Shown here: positions 28,597 to 38,493 of the stretch, in pieces | Layout: each line of letters begins with the position of its first letter | How positions within the stretch are numbered: the first letter of the stretch is position 1 | Assembly: GCA_023457255.1 (NCBI GenBank) | Contig: JAEWMB010000037.1 | Coordinates: 62,001-126,000 of the forward strand | Direction: 5' to 3' | DNA length: 64,000 bases | Source of the DNA: Bacillota bacterium | Lineage (GTDB): Bacteria > Bacillota > Clostridia > Lachnospirales > Lachnospiraceae | The notes under the pieces: generated by a model | Databases searched by the model: none | Told to the model about the DNA's origin: nothing | The model's input: only the letters and a program-made list of their open reading frames with translations | Program-made: the position numbers and the translations under genes

Positions 28597-30477
28597 CTAT
28601 GCCGGTAATTTTTCAAACTGGCTGTTATATAGATTTGCATAGAAGCCGCCAAGTTTCATGAGTTCTTCATGATTCCCCTGCTCTACAATATCTCCATCCT
28701 TCATACAAAGGATAATATCTGCATTTCGAATGGTGGAAAGACGGTGCGCTATAATAAAACTGGTTCTGCCCTTCATTAAATTATCCATAGCCTTCTGAAT
28801 CAAGACTTCCGTTCTGGTATCAACAGAGCTGGTTGCTTCATCCAGAATAAGAATCTTAGAGTCTGCAAGTACAGCCCTGGCTATTGTTAATAGCTGCTTC
28901 TGGCCTTGGGATATATTGCTGGCTTCTTCATTTAATACCATCTGATAACCTTCCGGTAAGGTTCGAACAAAGTGGTCAACCTGAGCTGCCTTCGCAGCTT
29001 TTATTACTTGTTCCTCTGTTGCATCTAATTTACCATACCGGATGTTATCCATAATGGTTCCGTTATATAACCAAGTATCTTGAAGGACCATCCCAAACTC
29101 AGAGCGAAGGTCAGAACGCGCGAAATCCTTGGTATTATGACCATCTACATAGATAGCACCACTGTTGATTTCATGGAATCTCATCAATAATTTTACCATT
29201 GTGGTCTTACCGGCACCCGTTGGTCCAACAATCGCTACCTTCTGCCCTGCCTTAACCTTAACAGAAAAATCTTTAATCACTATCTGATCAGTATCCTCGT
29301 AACCAAAACGCACATGTTCAAAGGTTACGTCACCTTTTAGATTAAGGCTGTTCATAGAAACCTTTACCGCATCTTTACTTTCTTCCTCTTCTTCCAAGAA
29401 TTCAAAAACACGCTCTGCAGCCGCAACCATCTGCTGAATTTGATTTGAGATGTTCGCAATCTGGGTGATTGGCTGAGTAAAGGAACGGACATACTGGATA
29501 AATGCCTGGATTCCACCAATCGTCATAGTTCCTCCGGCTGCCATCGATGCACCAACAATACAAATCAGCACATAGCCAAGATTACCTACAAAACTCATGA
29601 TTGGCATCATTAATCCAGATAGGAAATTTGATTTCCATGCACTCTCATAAAGTTTTTCATTCTCTTTATCAAATTTTTCCAGTGATTTTTCTTCTCCATT
29701 AAATGCTTTGACAACCAAGTGTCCGCCATACATTTCTTCAATGTGTCCATTGACATGACCAAGATATTTTTGCTGTCCCTCAAAATACTTCTGAGACTTC
29801 TTCACTACTCCTATAACCAGCAATAAGGAAAATGGGAGGATTAATACCGCTATGATAGTTAGTTTCCAGCTAATCGAGAGCATCATGATGAGTACACCGA
29901 GAACAGAGGTTACTGAGGTGATTAATTGGGTAATACTCTGATTCAAGGTCATATTTAAAGTATCCACATCATTTGTAATTCTTGATAATACCTCTCCATG
30001 ACTGGTTTTATTATAATAGCTAAATGGAAGCTTATTCATCTTCTTCATAATAGCATTTCTAAGATTATAAGCCATATCGGTGGATACACCGGCCATTAAA
30101 TGCCCTTGCATATAAGAAAAAACCGCACTTACTACATAAAGAAATACTAACCACAACATGATTGCTGCTATATAGGAAAAATCAATTCCTCCATCTTTTC
30201 CGGAGATTTTACCCATAATACCATTTGTTAACTCATCGGTTGCTTTTGCTAATATCTTTGGTCCTACAATTGTAAATACCGTGGAAATAGCTGCAAACAC
30301 TATAACAAAGAATATTTGTATACGAAACGGTGCCAGATATGACATTAACTTCCTTAAACTGCCCTTAAAGTTCTTTGCCTTCTCACCGCTCATTCCCATA
30401 CCGCCCATCGGACCACCCATTGGCCCTTTTGCCCGGCGCCCAGGTCCCTTAGGAGTTACGTTTGATTCTTCACTCAT
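28597..30477 (-). CDS. ABC exporter half-transporter (membrane plus ATPase domains)
   Basis: 626 residues. A Gly/Met-rich basic N-terminus precedes six membrane helices (about 50-350) and an ABC ATPase domain with Walker A GPTGAGKTT, signature ISQGQKQLL, Walker B KILILDEATSS and a His switch in IIAHRL. The signature ISQGQ is slightly unusual; the partner has VSGGQ. Its start overlaps the stop of the partner gene by 4 bases, so they are translationally coupled and form a heterodimeric exporter of the BmrCD/YfiBC kind. Drug or peptide export is likely; the substrate is unknown. Confidence 0.94.
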   Translation of the reverse strand: MSEESNVTPKGPGRRAKGPMGGPMGGMGMSGEKAKNFKGSLRKLMSYLAPFRIQIFFVIVFAAISTVFTIVGPKILAKATDELTNGIMGKISGKDGGIDFSYIAAIMLWLVFLYVVSAVFSYMQGHLMAGVSTDMAYNLRNAIMKKMNKLPFSYYNKTSHGEVLSRITNDVDTLNMTLNQSITQLITSVTSVLGVLIMMLSISWKLTIIAVLILPFSLLLVIGVVKKSQKYFEGQQKYLGHVNGHIEEMYGGHLVVKAFNGEEKSLEKFDKENEKLYESAWKSNFLSGLMMPIMSFVGNLGYVLICIVGASMAAGGTMTIGGIQAFIQYVRSFTQPITQIANISNQIQQMVAAAERVFEFLEEEEESKDAVKVSMNSLNLKGDVTFEHVRFGYEDTDQIVIKDFSVKVKAGQKVAIVGPTGAGKTTMVKLLMRFHEINSGAIYVDGHNTKDFARSDLRSEFGMVLQDTWLYNGTIMDNIRYGKLDATEEQVIKAAKAAQVDHFVRTLPEGYQMVLNEEASNISQGQKQLLTIARAVLADSKILILDEATSSVDTRTEVLIQKAMDNLMKGRTSFIIAHRLSTIRNADIILCMKDGDIVEQGNHEELMKLGGFYANLYNSQFEKLPA

Positions 30478-32741
30478 GCTAATTCCTCCTTTGATAACTG
30501 GCTTTCTGCAATTTCCCGATACTCGTTACAAGTAGCCAAAAGCTCTTTATGAGTGCCAATACCAACGACTTTCCCTTCCTCTAACACAATAATCTGTTCC
30601 GCATTCATAATTGTACTGACACGCTGCGCAACAATTAACACGGTTGCTTCCGATGTATATTTCTTTAAAGCCGTACGAAGTGCAGAGTCTGTTTTAAAGT
30701 CTAATGCTGAAAAACTATCATCGAAGATATAAATTGGTGGTTTTTTAACTAGCGCTCTGGCAATAGATAAACGCTGTTTTTGCCCGCCACTAACATTGGC
30801 GCCGCCTTGAGCAATCGGTGTTTTTACCCCTTCTTCCGTAGAGTCCACAAAGTCCTTTGCCTGAGCAACCTCGATTGCCTTTTCTATTTCAGAATCTTTC
30901 GCCAGCTCCTTACCATAGCGGATATTGGATTCTATGTCACCGGTAAACAATACTCCCTTTTGAGGGATATAACCGATTAAATTCCTAAGTTCTTCTTGCT
31001 TAAGATCTCGAATATCAACTCCATCGATTTCAATGCTGCCTTTCGTAACATCATAAAATCTAGGAACCAAATTAACCAATGTGGATTTACCGGAACCGGT
31101 GGAACCGATGAATGCTGTTGTTTGTCCGGGTCTTGCGGTAAAGCTTATATTTTCTAAAACATCGGATTCTGCATTATAATAACGGAAGGATACCTCACGG
31201 AAAACAACTTCTCCCTGAATGCTTTTTCCGTTTTTCTTTGCTTCTTCCATCAGGCTAACTGTCTGTTTTTTATCGGTTATTAAAAGTTCGGTATCTAAAA
31301 CTTCTCGTATACGAACTGCAGAAACAGAAGCTCTTGGTACCATGATAAACATCATTGCCATCATTAAAAACGACATGATGATTTGCATAGCATATTGCAT
31401 AAAAGCAAGCATATCACCAATCTGTAAGGTAGAATTTGCAATTGCGTGACTGCCGCTCCACACAATCACTAAGGTGACACAGTTCATAAGCAGCATCATG
31501 GCCGGCATCATAAATGCCATGGTTCTTTGTACAAATCGGTTCGTTTTACTCAGATCACCGTTGGCTGCTTCAAATCGATTTTCTTCATACCCTTCATTAC
31601 CAAAGGCACGGATTACCATCATACCGCTTAAGTTCTCACGGCTAACTAAGTTTAGCCGGTCAATTAATTTTTGCAGCGACTTAAACTTAGGCAGGGCAAT
31701 CAAGAAGATAGCTGCAATTAAACCAAGTAAGACTATGACAGCTACTGCAATAATCCAGCTTAAAGATACCGATTTATTTACAGCAAAGATAATACCGCCG
31801 AACCCTAAGATTGGTGCATAGCACATCATACGAACGCCCATACCAATTAGCATCTGAACTTGTTGAATATCATTTGTTGTTCTCGTAATCAAGGATGCTG
31901 TGGAGAATTTATCATATTCAGCACTGGAAAAGCTTTCTACCTTTGCAAATACATCTCTTCTCATACGCAGAGCCACTCTTGCAGACATTCTGGAAGCGAA
32001 AAATCCTACTAAAACTGCAGCAAAAACACCAGCTAAGGCAATAGCGAGCATCTTTAACCCAGTAAGTATAATGTAAGTTCTTTGTAAATGGCTGATATTC
32101 CTACCGAGTTCTTCATAAAACATCTTGGTAAATGTAACACCCATCTGCGCATGTAAAAAAGAATCGCTATCCGATGCAGACTGAATAAATTCTGCCAAGG
32201 CTTCCTTAGGCATAGCTTGAATCATTGGAAGGATCTCATAAAGTTTTTCTGTCGTCATTCCTGCAAAATTTTCTTTTGCAGAATCAGAACCGGTCGTTTC
32301 ATTTGTCTGACCTTCCTGTTGTTTTACCTGCTTTTGCATCATGGTTACAAAAGCCAAAGCCGCTTTACCATAACTGTGTTCTATTGGAACTAATTCTTCT
32401 TCACTTAAACTCTTTCTTACATAGATAGATTCCTGATTTAGTAACTCATAATCTTTCCGGTATTCCTTTGCTTCTTTGGAATCCTTATCGATAAACTGAT
32501 AAGCATTTAGAAATTGTTGTTTGTCCCCCCCTGTCATAAAGGCTGTGATAAAGGACATTCCGTTTTCACTAATCGCCTTTGGTGCCTGTTCTTCTATCCC
32601 ACTATTTTGTATACCATTCGTTACAATATTACTCATTAGGGTTGGTAAGCTTAAGTCACTCATTGCCTGCCCGAACAAAAGCAAAATACAAAGTACCACA
32701 ACCCCTAAAAAGGGTTTTAGGTATCTCATTATTAATCTCAT
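30474..32741 (-). CDS. ABC exporter half-transporter, partner with large extracytoplasmic insert
   Basis: 755 residues. The first membrane helix is followed by a hydrophilic insert of about 180 residues (about 40-215) before the remaining membrane helices, as in other YfiB-type partners from clostridia. The ATPase domain has Walker A GSTGSGKST, signature VSGGQKQRLS, and Walker B PIYIFDDSFSALD. The residue after Walker B is Asp rather than the catalytic Glu, so this half probably holds the degenerate ATP site of the heterodimer. It overlaps the MarR gene upstream by 4 bases. Confidence 0.94.
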   Translation of the reverse strand: MRLIMRYLKPFLGVVVLCILLLFGQAMSDLSLPTLMSNIVTNGIQNSGIEEQAPKAISENGMSFITAFMTGGDKQQFLNAYQFIDKDSKEAKEYRKDYELLNQESIYVRKSLSEEELVPIEHSYGKAALAFVTMMQKQVKQQEGQTNETTGSDSAKENFAGMTTEKLYEILPMIQAMPKEALAEFIQSASDSDSFLHAQMGVTFTKMFYEELGRNISHLQRTYIILTGLKMLAIALAGVFAAVLVGFFASRMSARVALRMRRDVFAKVESFSSAEYDKFSTASLITRTTNDIQQVQMLIGMGVRMMCYAPILGFGGIIFAVNKSVSLSWIIAVAVIVLLGLIAAIFLIALPKFKSLQKLIDRLNLVSRENLSGMMVIRAFGNEGYEENRFEAANGDLSKTNRFVQRTMAFMMPAMMLLMNCVTLVIVWSGSHAIANSTLQIGDMLAFMQYAMQIIMSFLMMAMMFIMVPRASVSAVRIREVLDTELLITDKKQTVSLMEEAKKNGKSIQGEVVFREVSFRYYNAESDVLENISFTARPGQTTAFIGSTGSGKSTLVNLVPRFYDVTKGSIEIDGVDIRDLKQEELRNLIGYIPQKGVLFTGDIESNIRYGKELAKDSEIEKAIEVAQAKDFVDSTEEGVKTPIAQGGANVSGGQKQRLSIARALVKKPPIYIFDDSFSALDFKTDSALRTALKKYTSEATVLIVAQRVSTIMNAEQIIVLEEGKVVGIGTHKELLATCNEYREIAESQLSKEELA

Positions 32742-33196
32742 GCTTTTTCCTCCTTGTCATTTTCCATATCATCTACAGCTTTCGCAATTTTAAACATGAT
32801 CTCCCGCACAGTTTTTATCTCTTCTTTCGACAATGATTCAGCTAGCTGGCGATGAAACTCCTTCATCGTATTGCCTGCCTCCTGTGCAATCTTCTTTCCC
32901 TCCTCACTTAGAATAAGCTTATATTTTAAAACTCCAGCACTCGTATAGTCTCGAAACACATATCCCTTTTCTTCTAATACATTAAAAGCTCTGGAAGTAT
33001 TTGCCTTATCCACACAAAGTTTTTCAGAAATCTCTTTAAACGTCATACCTTCCGGTTGATGCATCAATACTACAAGATACATGGCATGAATACTGGAAAG
33101 TCCATAAGGTTTTAACGCTTCTTGCTGTCGTCTTTGTGCCATTTTTTTTATCTTATCAAACCAGACATGGAAGTATTCCGACCTATGTTCATACAT
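32738..33196 (-). CDS. MarR-family transcriptional regulator
   Basis: 152 residues from the ATG with AGGAGG 7 bases upstream; the longer frame reads into tandem repeats and is rejected. The winged-helix core is visible as SSIHAMYLVVLMHQPEGMTFKEISEKLCVDKANTSRAFNVLEEKGYVFR. It is the first gene of an operon with a heterodimeric ABC exporter, a common autoregulated drug-resistance layout. The ligand is unknown. Confidence 0.93.
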   Translation of the reverse strand: MYEHRSEYFHVWFDKIKKMAQRRQQEALKPYGLSSIHAMYLVVLMHQPEGMTFKEISEKLCVDKANTSRAFNVLEEKGYVFRDYTSAGVLKYKLILSEEGKKIAQEAGNTMKEFHRQLAESLSKEEIKTVREIMFKIAKAVDDMENDKEEKA

Positions 33197-33216
33197 GATA
33201 TTCCTCCTTTTCTTAA

Positions 33217-33252
33217 CATTCCTGTAATCATTCCTGTAATCATTCCTGTAAC
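33217..33252. repeat. Three tandem 12-bp repeats upstream of the MarR gene
   Basis: CATTCCTGTAAT occurs three times without gaps; the third copy ends in C. The repeats lie 20-56 bases upstream of the MarR start, where promoter and operator sequences are expected. Possible binding site or a slippage product. Confidence 0.6.
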
Positions 33253-33369
33253 AATGCTGAGTGCACTTGATCACTATAACTTTTCAGCCGCACACAGGGT
33301 ACATCGAATCAATGTACCTCTATCATAGAATATTTTCTTATTTAACACTATTTCCTAAAATTCAAAAAA

Positions 33370-33423
33370 TGTTGACGACTCAACAGAGTGCTATTCTAGC
33401 ACCATTTTGTTGAGCCGTCAACA
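33370..33423 (-). terminator. Terminator of the NarL-type signalling operon
   Basis: TGTTGACGACTCAACA pairs with TGTTGAGCCGTCAACA, and an inner GTGCT/AGCAC stem extends it. On the minus strand ATTTTTTGAATTTT follows the base of the stem. It is about 175 bases past the stop of the kinase gene. Confidence 0.7.
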
Positions 33424-33598
33424 GATTTAATTTATTTTTAATCTTTATTTTAGGAAACTCTTACGTTCTATCTTTTCGTAGTAGATCTATTAAACTTTAG
33501 CTTTCTGCTATTTTCAGGTGCAAAAATGCTTGCATCTATGGCATTTAACACTTGAAACAGTTTGAAAACTTCTATTCCTTCGTATTAACTTCCCTCCT

Positions 33599-35062
33599 TT
33601 ATTTATCCCTTCTTGGTATCATTGGTATTTCAATATGAATATGAAACCCTTTTTGACCATCCGAACCAAACTCAAAGGTTCCTCCAAGTTTATTTATTCT
33701 ATCCTTCATACCACTCAACCCGCATCCCATTCTTATATTATTACAACCCCTTCCATCATTGATAAGATAGATTTCAAGAGTTTCTTGATAATATCTTAGA
33801 AAGAGATGTACTATTTTTGCATCTCCATGCTTTATTGCGTTTGTAACAGCCTCCTGGCATATTCTAATAACTGCTTCATTCTGTGCCGAGGTGAGCTCAT
33901 ATGGTGTACCTTGGGTTGTGATTTCCAATTGTACTTTCAAATTGCTAAGATTTTTAATGGCTTTTATTAAACTTGTCTGATGAAAATCAATATCACTTCC
34001 TTGTATTGAATTTTTTAGGTCTTCCACACTCTCTGATAATAATTGTTCTAACATAGCAAGCTTTTGAATTGCTTCTTCTCTGCACTCATCTTGTGCCGCA
34101 ACCTCAGCCGTACACAGCGCAACTGTTAAACTATGTCCTAAGATGTCATGTACATTTTGTGCAACTGTTGCCCTTGCTCTGGTAGTAACGAAGTCTTTTC
34201 GTAATTTTATAGATTCCTTTAGATTTTCATTTATGGCTGTTAATTCGTGATTTTTTTTCTCTAGTTCCATCATCATCGTAACGCTATTAGTGATTTCAGT
34301 TATATAAATTAAATATTCTTGTGGTTTTGATTTCAGCTTTTTTATTACAAACCTTCTTTCCTGATACGAAAGCAGATATTCCTTCGTCAGACCAAACAGT
34401 AAAAAGTCTTTCACACTATCCTTTTCTTTCGGTTCCAGCTCTTTCAGGCTGTCTACTAAGCCTGCGATACTACAAAGTCCATCCTCTGCTGCCGGAAACA
34501 TCTGAATAAATAATTCATTCGGAGTATGTAAAAACCCTTTCTTACTTATAAAGGCAATGCCTCTTGGTAATTTATAATATAAAACTTGATAAGAGGCAGG
34601 TAATATTCCCAGAAAATGGAAACTTAATGCTAGCAAGACAAAAAGAAATATCGTTGAACAAAGGATGATATAAAACAAAGGATGGAATGGATTGGTAAGT
34701 ACAAGGATAAACCACAGGATAGGTAATATAGCAGCAAGGTATTGCATCTTTCTGGCTTTTTTTTCTCTATTATAGTAACAGAAAGAGAATATAATAAGTG
34801 AATATTGAATTCCAAAATACCCGGTATATTCAATTATAACAACCAAACAGGATAGAAAATTATCATTGATAACGTATCTGAAAAACTTTGCAGTCAGCCC
34901 AAAAAATAACGCAGCCAAAAAGAAATAAAACTTATCTTGGAGAATGGATTTGGGAACCTTAAAGAAGATATGAGTTGTAAAACAAAATAATGACAGGATG
35001 AAGAATGCGAAAAATAATATTGTATTATTGGCGTCCTTTAAATGCTGTGCGACAAGCAGCAT
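33599..35062 (-). CDS. Sensor histidine kinase with multi-helix membrane N-terminus (NarX/DesK-type)
   Basis: 487 residues. About six or seven membrane helices occupy residues 10-165, followed by a PAS-like region. A coiled-coil leads to the dimerisation/phospho-acceptor segment RATVAQNVHDILGHSLTVAL (His in NVHD), and a C-terminal ATPase domain carries VIRICQEAVTNAIKHG and GCGLSGMKDRI. The type fits the NarL-family regulator encoded in the same operon. GGGGAG precedes the ATG. The small hydrophobic extracellular loops suggest sensing in or near the membrane. Confidence 0.92.
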   Translation of the reverse strand: MLLVAQHLKDANNTILFFAFFILSLFCFTTHIFFKVPKSILQDKFYFFLAALFFGLTAKFFRYVINDNFLSCLVVIIEYTGYFGIQYSLIIFSFCYYNREKKARKMQYLAAILPILWFILVLTNPFHPLFYIILCSTIFLFVLLALSFHFLGILPASYQVLYYKLPRGIAFISKKGFLHTPNELFIQMFPAAEDGLCSIAGLVDSLKELEPKEKDSVKDFLLFGLTKEYLLSYQERRFVIKKLKSKPQEYLIYITEITNSVTMMMELEKKNHELTAINENLKESIKLRKDFVTTRARATVAQNVHDILGHSLTVALCTAEVAAQDECREEAIQKLAMLEQLLSESVEDLKNSIQGSDIDFHQTSLIKAIKNLSNLKVQLEITTQGTPYELTSAQNEAVIRICQEAVTNAIKHGDAKIVHLFLRYYQETLEIYLINDGRGCNNIRMGCGLSGMKDRINKLGGTFEFGSDGQKGFHIHIEIPMIPRRDK

Positions 35063-35077
35063 TGCTTCTCCCCTTTC

Positions 35078-35776
35078 TTATACTTTTAGATTTACTACAG
35101 CCGTTCGTACTTCCAAAATTATTCCTCGAATCTCCTCTGCCAGATTACTTAATTGTATCCTCCATATTTCCTCATCATAATCCTCATCTTTGCGTAATTT
35201 ATTTACTTGATCCATCACATCTTCCACTTGAACTAAAATGGAGTTCTGTATCGTTTGGAGCAATTTAAGGCGCTCCCTCTCCTCTTCAAGCGTATTTACT
35301 ATTTGCAGTTGTTTTTTGTAGAGCTCAATTGATTTAAACAATGTATCGTTTCTCTTTTGTAATTCTAATTGCAATTCTTTCTGTTTTGTGATTTCGTGAA
35401 TCATAACAATTGTATTGACAAGGCATTTTTTTATATTGCAGATAAAAAAAACCGTAACTAAGTATGCCTTTCCTTCACCAAAGCATTCAAAAGTTACTTC
35501 ATCCCTTCGTTCCTTTATACTCGCAATTATTTCATCGCATTCTTCTTGTGTTTTACCATAAAGCAAACAATGGACTAAATCATATAATTTATAGCCCTTT
35601 GCTTGATAGATCGTTTTTCCTTTTGGATTCACCTCTAAGATCTCATCTTTTGAATTAAACAAAAAAATCCCATCTTCAAGCGAAATAAATATCTTCCTTA
35701 AATCACTTGGCATGGTAAGGTAAGAGGATAATTGTACGAAAAAATTAATTAGACTTTTTTTATTTCGTAAAGTCAT
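35078..35776 (-). CDS. PAS-domain protein with degenerate kinase-like coiled-coil
   Basis: About 232 residues from the ATG preceded by GGAG; the frame opens at 35797. A PAS domain is suggested at about 25-130 (FISLEDGIFLFNSKDEILEVN). A coiled-coil and a helix pair follow that resemble a histidine-kinase dimerisation domain (LEEERERLKLLQTIQNSILVQVEDVM), but the expected His is absent and no ATPase domain is present. It lies between the NarL-type regulator and the kinase in one operon, with a gap of 15 bases to the kinase. It may be an accessory sensor that forms mixed complexes with the kinase. Not a recognised named family. Confidence 0.75.
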   Translation of the reverse strand: MTLRNKKSLINFFVQLSSYLTMPSDLRKIFISLEDGIFLFNSKDEILEVNPKGKTIYQAKGYKLYDLVHCLLYGKTQEECDEIIASIKERRDEVTFECFGEGKAYLVTVFFICNIKKCLVNTIVMIHEITKQKELQLELQKRNDTLFKSIELYKKQLQIVNTLEEERERLKLLQTIQNSILVQVEDVMDQVNKLRKDEDYDEEIWRIQLSNLAEEIRGIILEVRTAVVNLKV

Positions 35777-35853
35777 GTTAATATTTCTCCTCTCCATAAG
35801 TAAATGGAAGTTTACAAATAAAAATCTTCTTACATCAGAGTAATACCCATCAC

Positions 35854-36504
35854 TTATATGACACTGCTTTGTAATGCAAATATAGCCAATTGTGTTCTGT
35901 CTTTCGTTCCCGTCATCTCTAACATCCGTGATATTCTATTCTTTACAGTTCCCTCTGAATAACAGATTTCAGCAGCTATTTCACTATTGCTCTTTCCCCT
36001 GGTTAATAGCTTTAAAACAATCAAGTCTGTGGAATCAAAATCTAAATCTTTATTTATTAAGGAATGTTTTTTATATTCCTCACAGCTTCTTTGCATTTGC
36101 TGCAGAATATATTCCTTAATACTGCCATGTACAACAAATAATCCATCATAGACAGACTGTATCATATGTATTAGCGCATCAGTCTTTATATCCTTTATAA
36201 TATAACCATCAGCTCCATTCGCCAGAGCAGAATAAATATATTTTTCTTCTTCAAAGGTTGTTAACATAATACATTTTATCTTAGGGAACCGTTCCTTTAT
36301 TTTCGAAAGAGCATGAATGCCATCCGAATTTGGCATTTTAATATCTAATAGTACAACATCTGGATTCGTCTCTTCACAAAGTTTAATCACATCTCTTCCA
36401 TCACCAAGACATCCGGTAACTTCAAAGTTCTCTTCTTGAGATAATATCTTAGCAAGCATTTCTCTTAATAAACTTTGATCCTCAACTATTGCTATTTTAA
36501 TCAA
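35854..36504 (-). CDS. NarL/FixJ-family response regulator
   Basis: 216 residues with a TTG start and AAGGAG 9 bases upstream. The receiver domain has E8/D9 and the phospho-acceptor D54 in LLDIKMPN. The LuxR-type helix-turn-helix at the C-terminus reads LTRGKSNSEIAAEICYSEGTVKNRISRML. It is the first gene of a three-gene operon with the PAS protein and the kinase. The middle linker is longer than usual (ILQQMQRSCEEYKKHSLINKDLDF). Confidence 0.93.
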   Translation of the reverse strand: MIKIAIVEDQSLLREMLAKILSQEENFEVTGCLGDGRDVIKLCEETNPDVVLLDIKMPNSDGIHALSKIKERFPKIKCIMLTTFEEEKYIYSALANGADGYIIKDIKTDALIHMIQSVYDGLFVVHGSIKEYILQQMQRSCEEYKKHSLINKDLDFDSTDLIVLKLLTRGKSNSEIAAEICYSEGTVKNRISRMLEMTGTKDRTQLAIFALQSSVI

Positions 36505-37197
36505 TCCACTCCACTCCTTAAGTAATCCAGCAATAGAAGCCTAGACCGCTAGGTTCTTGCAATAAAACTTATACCTTTATACTCTGCTAGAACTATATCA
36601 AAATCTACTATATTACATATAAATAAGATAAATTTTATAATTATTTGTTAAATCATTAATATATAAAGTATTAATTTTTACTATTTTGACCTGAAATTGC
36701 TATACAATTAAATTTAGCACATTTTATAATCTAGGTCAATAAGACTATATCCCGTACTAAAATACATTACTGCTTACTATGTATTATACAACAAATTTTG
36801 TAAAATGTGGTAACTCTATCTCGAAATAGAGAGATAAAAAATGCCTGCCATAACATTCCATTCATTTCATTATGATAGACCTTCGGTTAAGGGGGCGAAA
36901 TGTATATCATAACTTTATATAGAATGTTATAGCAGACACTCTTTGTATTACAAAGTCACGACATAATGTGACTAGAAATACCAAATTAAGTACTTAATAT
37001 GACATAATTCTACCATGTTGTTGCTTCATCTTCCAGTGCCACAAGTCTAACAGAAAATGACTTTTGGCTATTTCTATTATTCACTAATGACTATTATCCA
37101 AGATACCTTATATTTGACACATCTCTGTCATCAGTTTGTCATTTATTCCCAATATAATATCCTTTGTAAATTAATACCTAATGTCAGGAGGTTGAAC
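36505..37197. other. Divergent intergenic region with a hairpin-rich element
   Basis: No gene is supported across about 690 bases between the NarL-type regulator (minus strand) and the Ig-like secreted protein (plus strand). The right part has the hairpin element at 36814-36972. An upstream extension of the secreted-protein frame to 37057 is rejected because AGGAGG directly precedes 37198. Confidence 0.6.
36814..36972. ncRNA. Structured element: nested stem-loops, possible leader or small RNA
   Basis: Four potential hairpins in a row. The main one pairs 36842-36858 with 36922-36938 (15 of 17) and contains an inner perfect stem TTATGATA/TATCATAA (36870-36877 with 36905-36912) and an apical CCTT/AAGG stem. 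Around it are CTCTAT/ATAGAG (from 36814), CTTTGTATTACAAAG (36941-36955) and GTCAC/GTGAC (36955-36972). On the minus strand the main stem is followed by six T, as in an intrinsic terminator, 340 bases before the NarL-type gene. I do not recognise a known riboswitch class. Confidence 0.4.
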
Positions 37198-38493
37198 ATG
37201 AAACGAAAGAACATTACTAAGATTTTATTTACGCTTTTCCTCACCATACTTATGAGTTTTCCATACAGTACCGTCAATGCTGCAAGTCTTCCAACCGGAA
37301 AATTTGACGCTGTTACCGATACGGCTTATAAATTAGAACTTGATTATCAGCAATTAAATCTAAGCTTTAGTACAAATGATAATGCAAATTCCGTTACTTC
37401 GTCTATTACTCTACCAACCGCGTGCACAAACCAGTCAACGGTAATCTGGTATTCTGACAATCCGGCGATTATCAGCACTTCTGGTAAAGTTACAAGACCA
37501 GCCGGACCGGATACCTTAGTAACCTTATCTGCAATCCTGATCAACAACAATCAAACAAGAGTAAAACAATTTTCCGTACTTGTAAAAGGTACTCAGATTA
37601 TCGTGCCTAACATAACCGGTGTTAGCGATCACTATGTGGTGGCGGAGGAAGAAACATTATTTCTTAGTGGTATGATATATGCTACTTCAAAATTAACAAA
37701 TATCACTGTGCAGCTTTGTAAAAATGAGTGGTATAATACCAAAGTTATTACAGAAGTAAGCGTAACTCCGCTGGCATCCAGTTTTAATTTAAACAGCATA
37801 TCCTTTCATACGGATTGCTTGGATTTACCAAAAGGCACCTATCAGTTAAAGTTCTTCGTAACCTCAGAAAATTATTTTGATACCAGTAATCCGCTAAAAG
37901 TAAGTACCTTAACGATAACCGAAGATAAAGAAGATTTATTGGAGGATGAGCGGGATTTACTCTCTATCCTCTTTTCAAACAATGACAAATCCAGCAGCGT
38001 TATTTCTAATATCATACTGCCCGTATTAGGGAAATATGGATGTACGATATCCTGGAAGTCCTCTCATCCATCCATAATTAACTCTCAAGGTATTGTAAAC
38101 AGGCCTTTATATGATACAAAAGTAAAATTAACAGCTACATTATCCTTTTATGAGATAAACATAAAGAAATCATTTAACCTTGTAGTCCTCGGTACTTATG
38201 TAAAGAATACAATCACAATAAAGCAATCCGAGAAAATCAACAATAATAAAAATGCAGTCGCTCTAAGCTGGAATTCTAACCTCCGCAGCCGCGATCAAAA
38301 GTCAGTTCGCCAGACTTCCATCCAGATTTTCACCTATGGAACCAAGGAACTTCGTTTTGAAATGGCTGCAGATACTACTCTAACCTCATGTACCACTAGA
38401 TTAGACCCAGGAGTTTATACGGCTCGAATCACTTATTTTTCCTCTTCACGTAAGGCTTTGGCTGCTGGTGAAACGACTATTGTGATGAAATAG
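37198..38493 (+). CDS. Secreted protein with Ig-like (atrophied bacterial Ig) domains
   Basis: 431 residues, AGGAGG 7 bases upstream of the ATG. A cleavable signal peptide is seen (KRKNITKILFTLFLTILM, cleavage near VNA-AS). Two repeats have the pattern SITLP...TVIWYSDNPAIISTSGKVTRP and NIILP...TISWKSSHPSIINSQGIVNRP, each about 90 residues, which is the atrophied bacterial Ig-like fold found in clostridial surface proteins and glycosidases. A middle segment and a C-terminal beta-rich segment are unassigned. No anchor is visible. It stands alone with a bidirectional terminator behind it. Exact role unknown; surface binding is plausible. Confidence 0.8.
   Translation: MKRKNITKILFTLFLTILMSFPYSTVNAASLPTGKFDAVTDTAYKLELDYQQLNLSFSTNDNANSVTSSITLPTACTNQSTVIWYSDNPAIISTSGKVTRPAGPDTLVTLSAILINNNQTRVKQFSVLVKGTQIIVPNITGVSDHYVVAEEETLFLSGMIYATSKLTNITVQLCKNEWYNTKVITEVSVTPLASSFNLNSISFHTDCLDLPKGTYQLKFFVTSENYFDTSNPLKVSTLTITEDKEDLLEDERDLLSILFSNNDKSSSVISNIILPVLGKYGCTISWKSSHPSIINSQGIVNRPLYDTKVKLTATLSFYEINIKKSFNLVVLGTYVKNTITIKQSEKINNNKNAVALSWNSNLRSRDQKSVRQTSIQIFTYGTKELRFEMAADTTLTSCTTRLDPGVYTARITYFSSSRKALAAGETTIVMK

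Noticed and set aside
32738..33274. 178-residue form of the MarR regulator
   Set aside because: The extra residues translate the 12-bp tandem repeats; the ATG at 33196 has AGGAGG.
37057..37197. N-terminal extension of the Ig-like secreted protein
   Set aside because: AGGAGG stands just before the ATG at 37198, and a clean signal peptide starts there.
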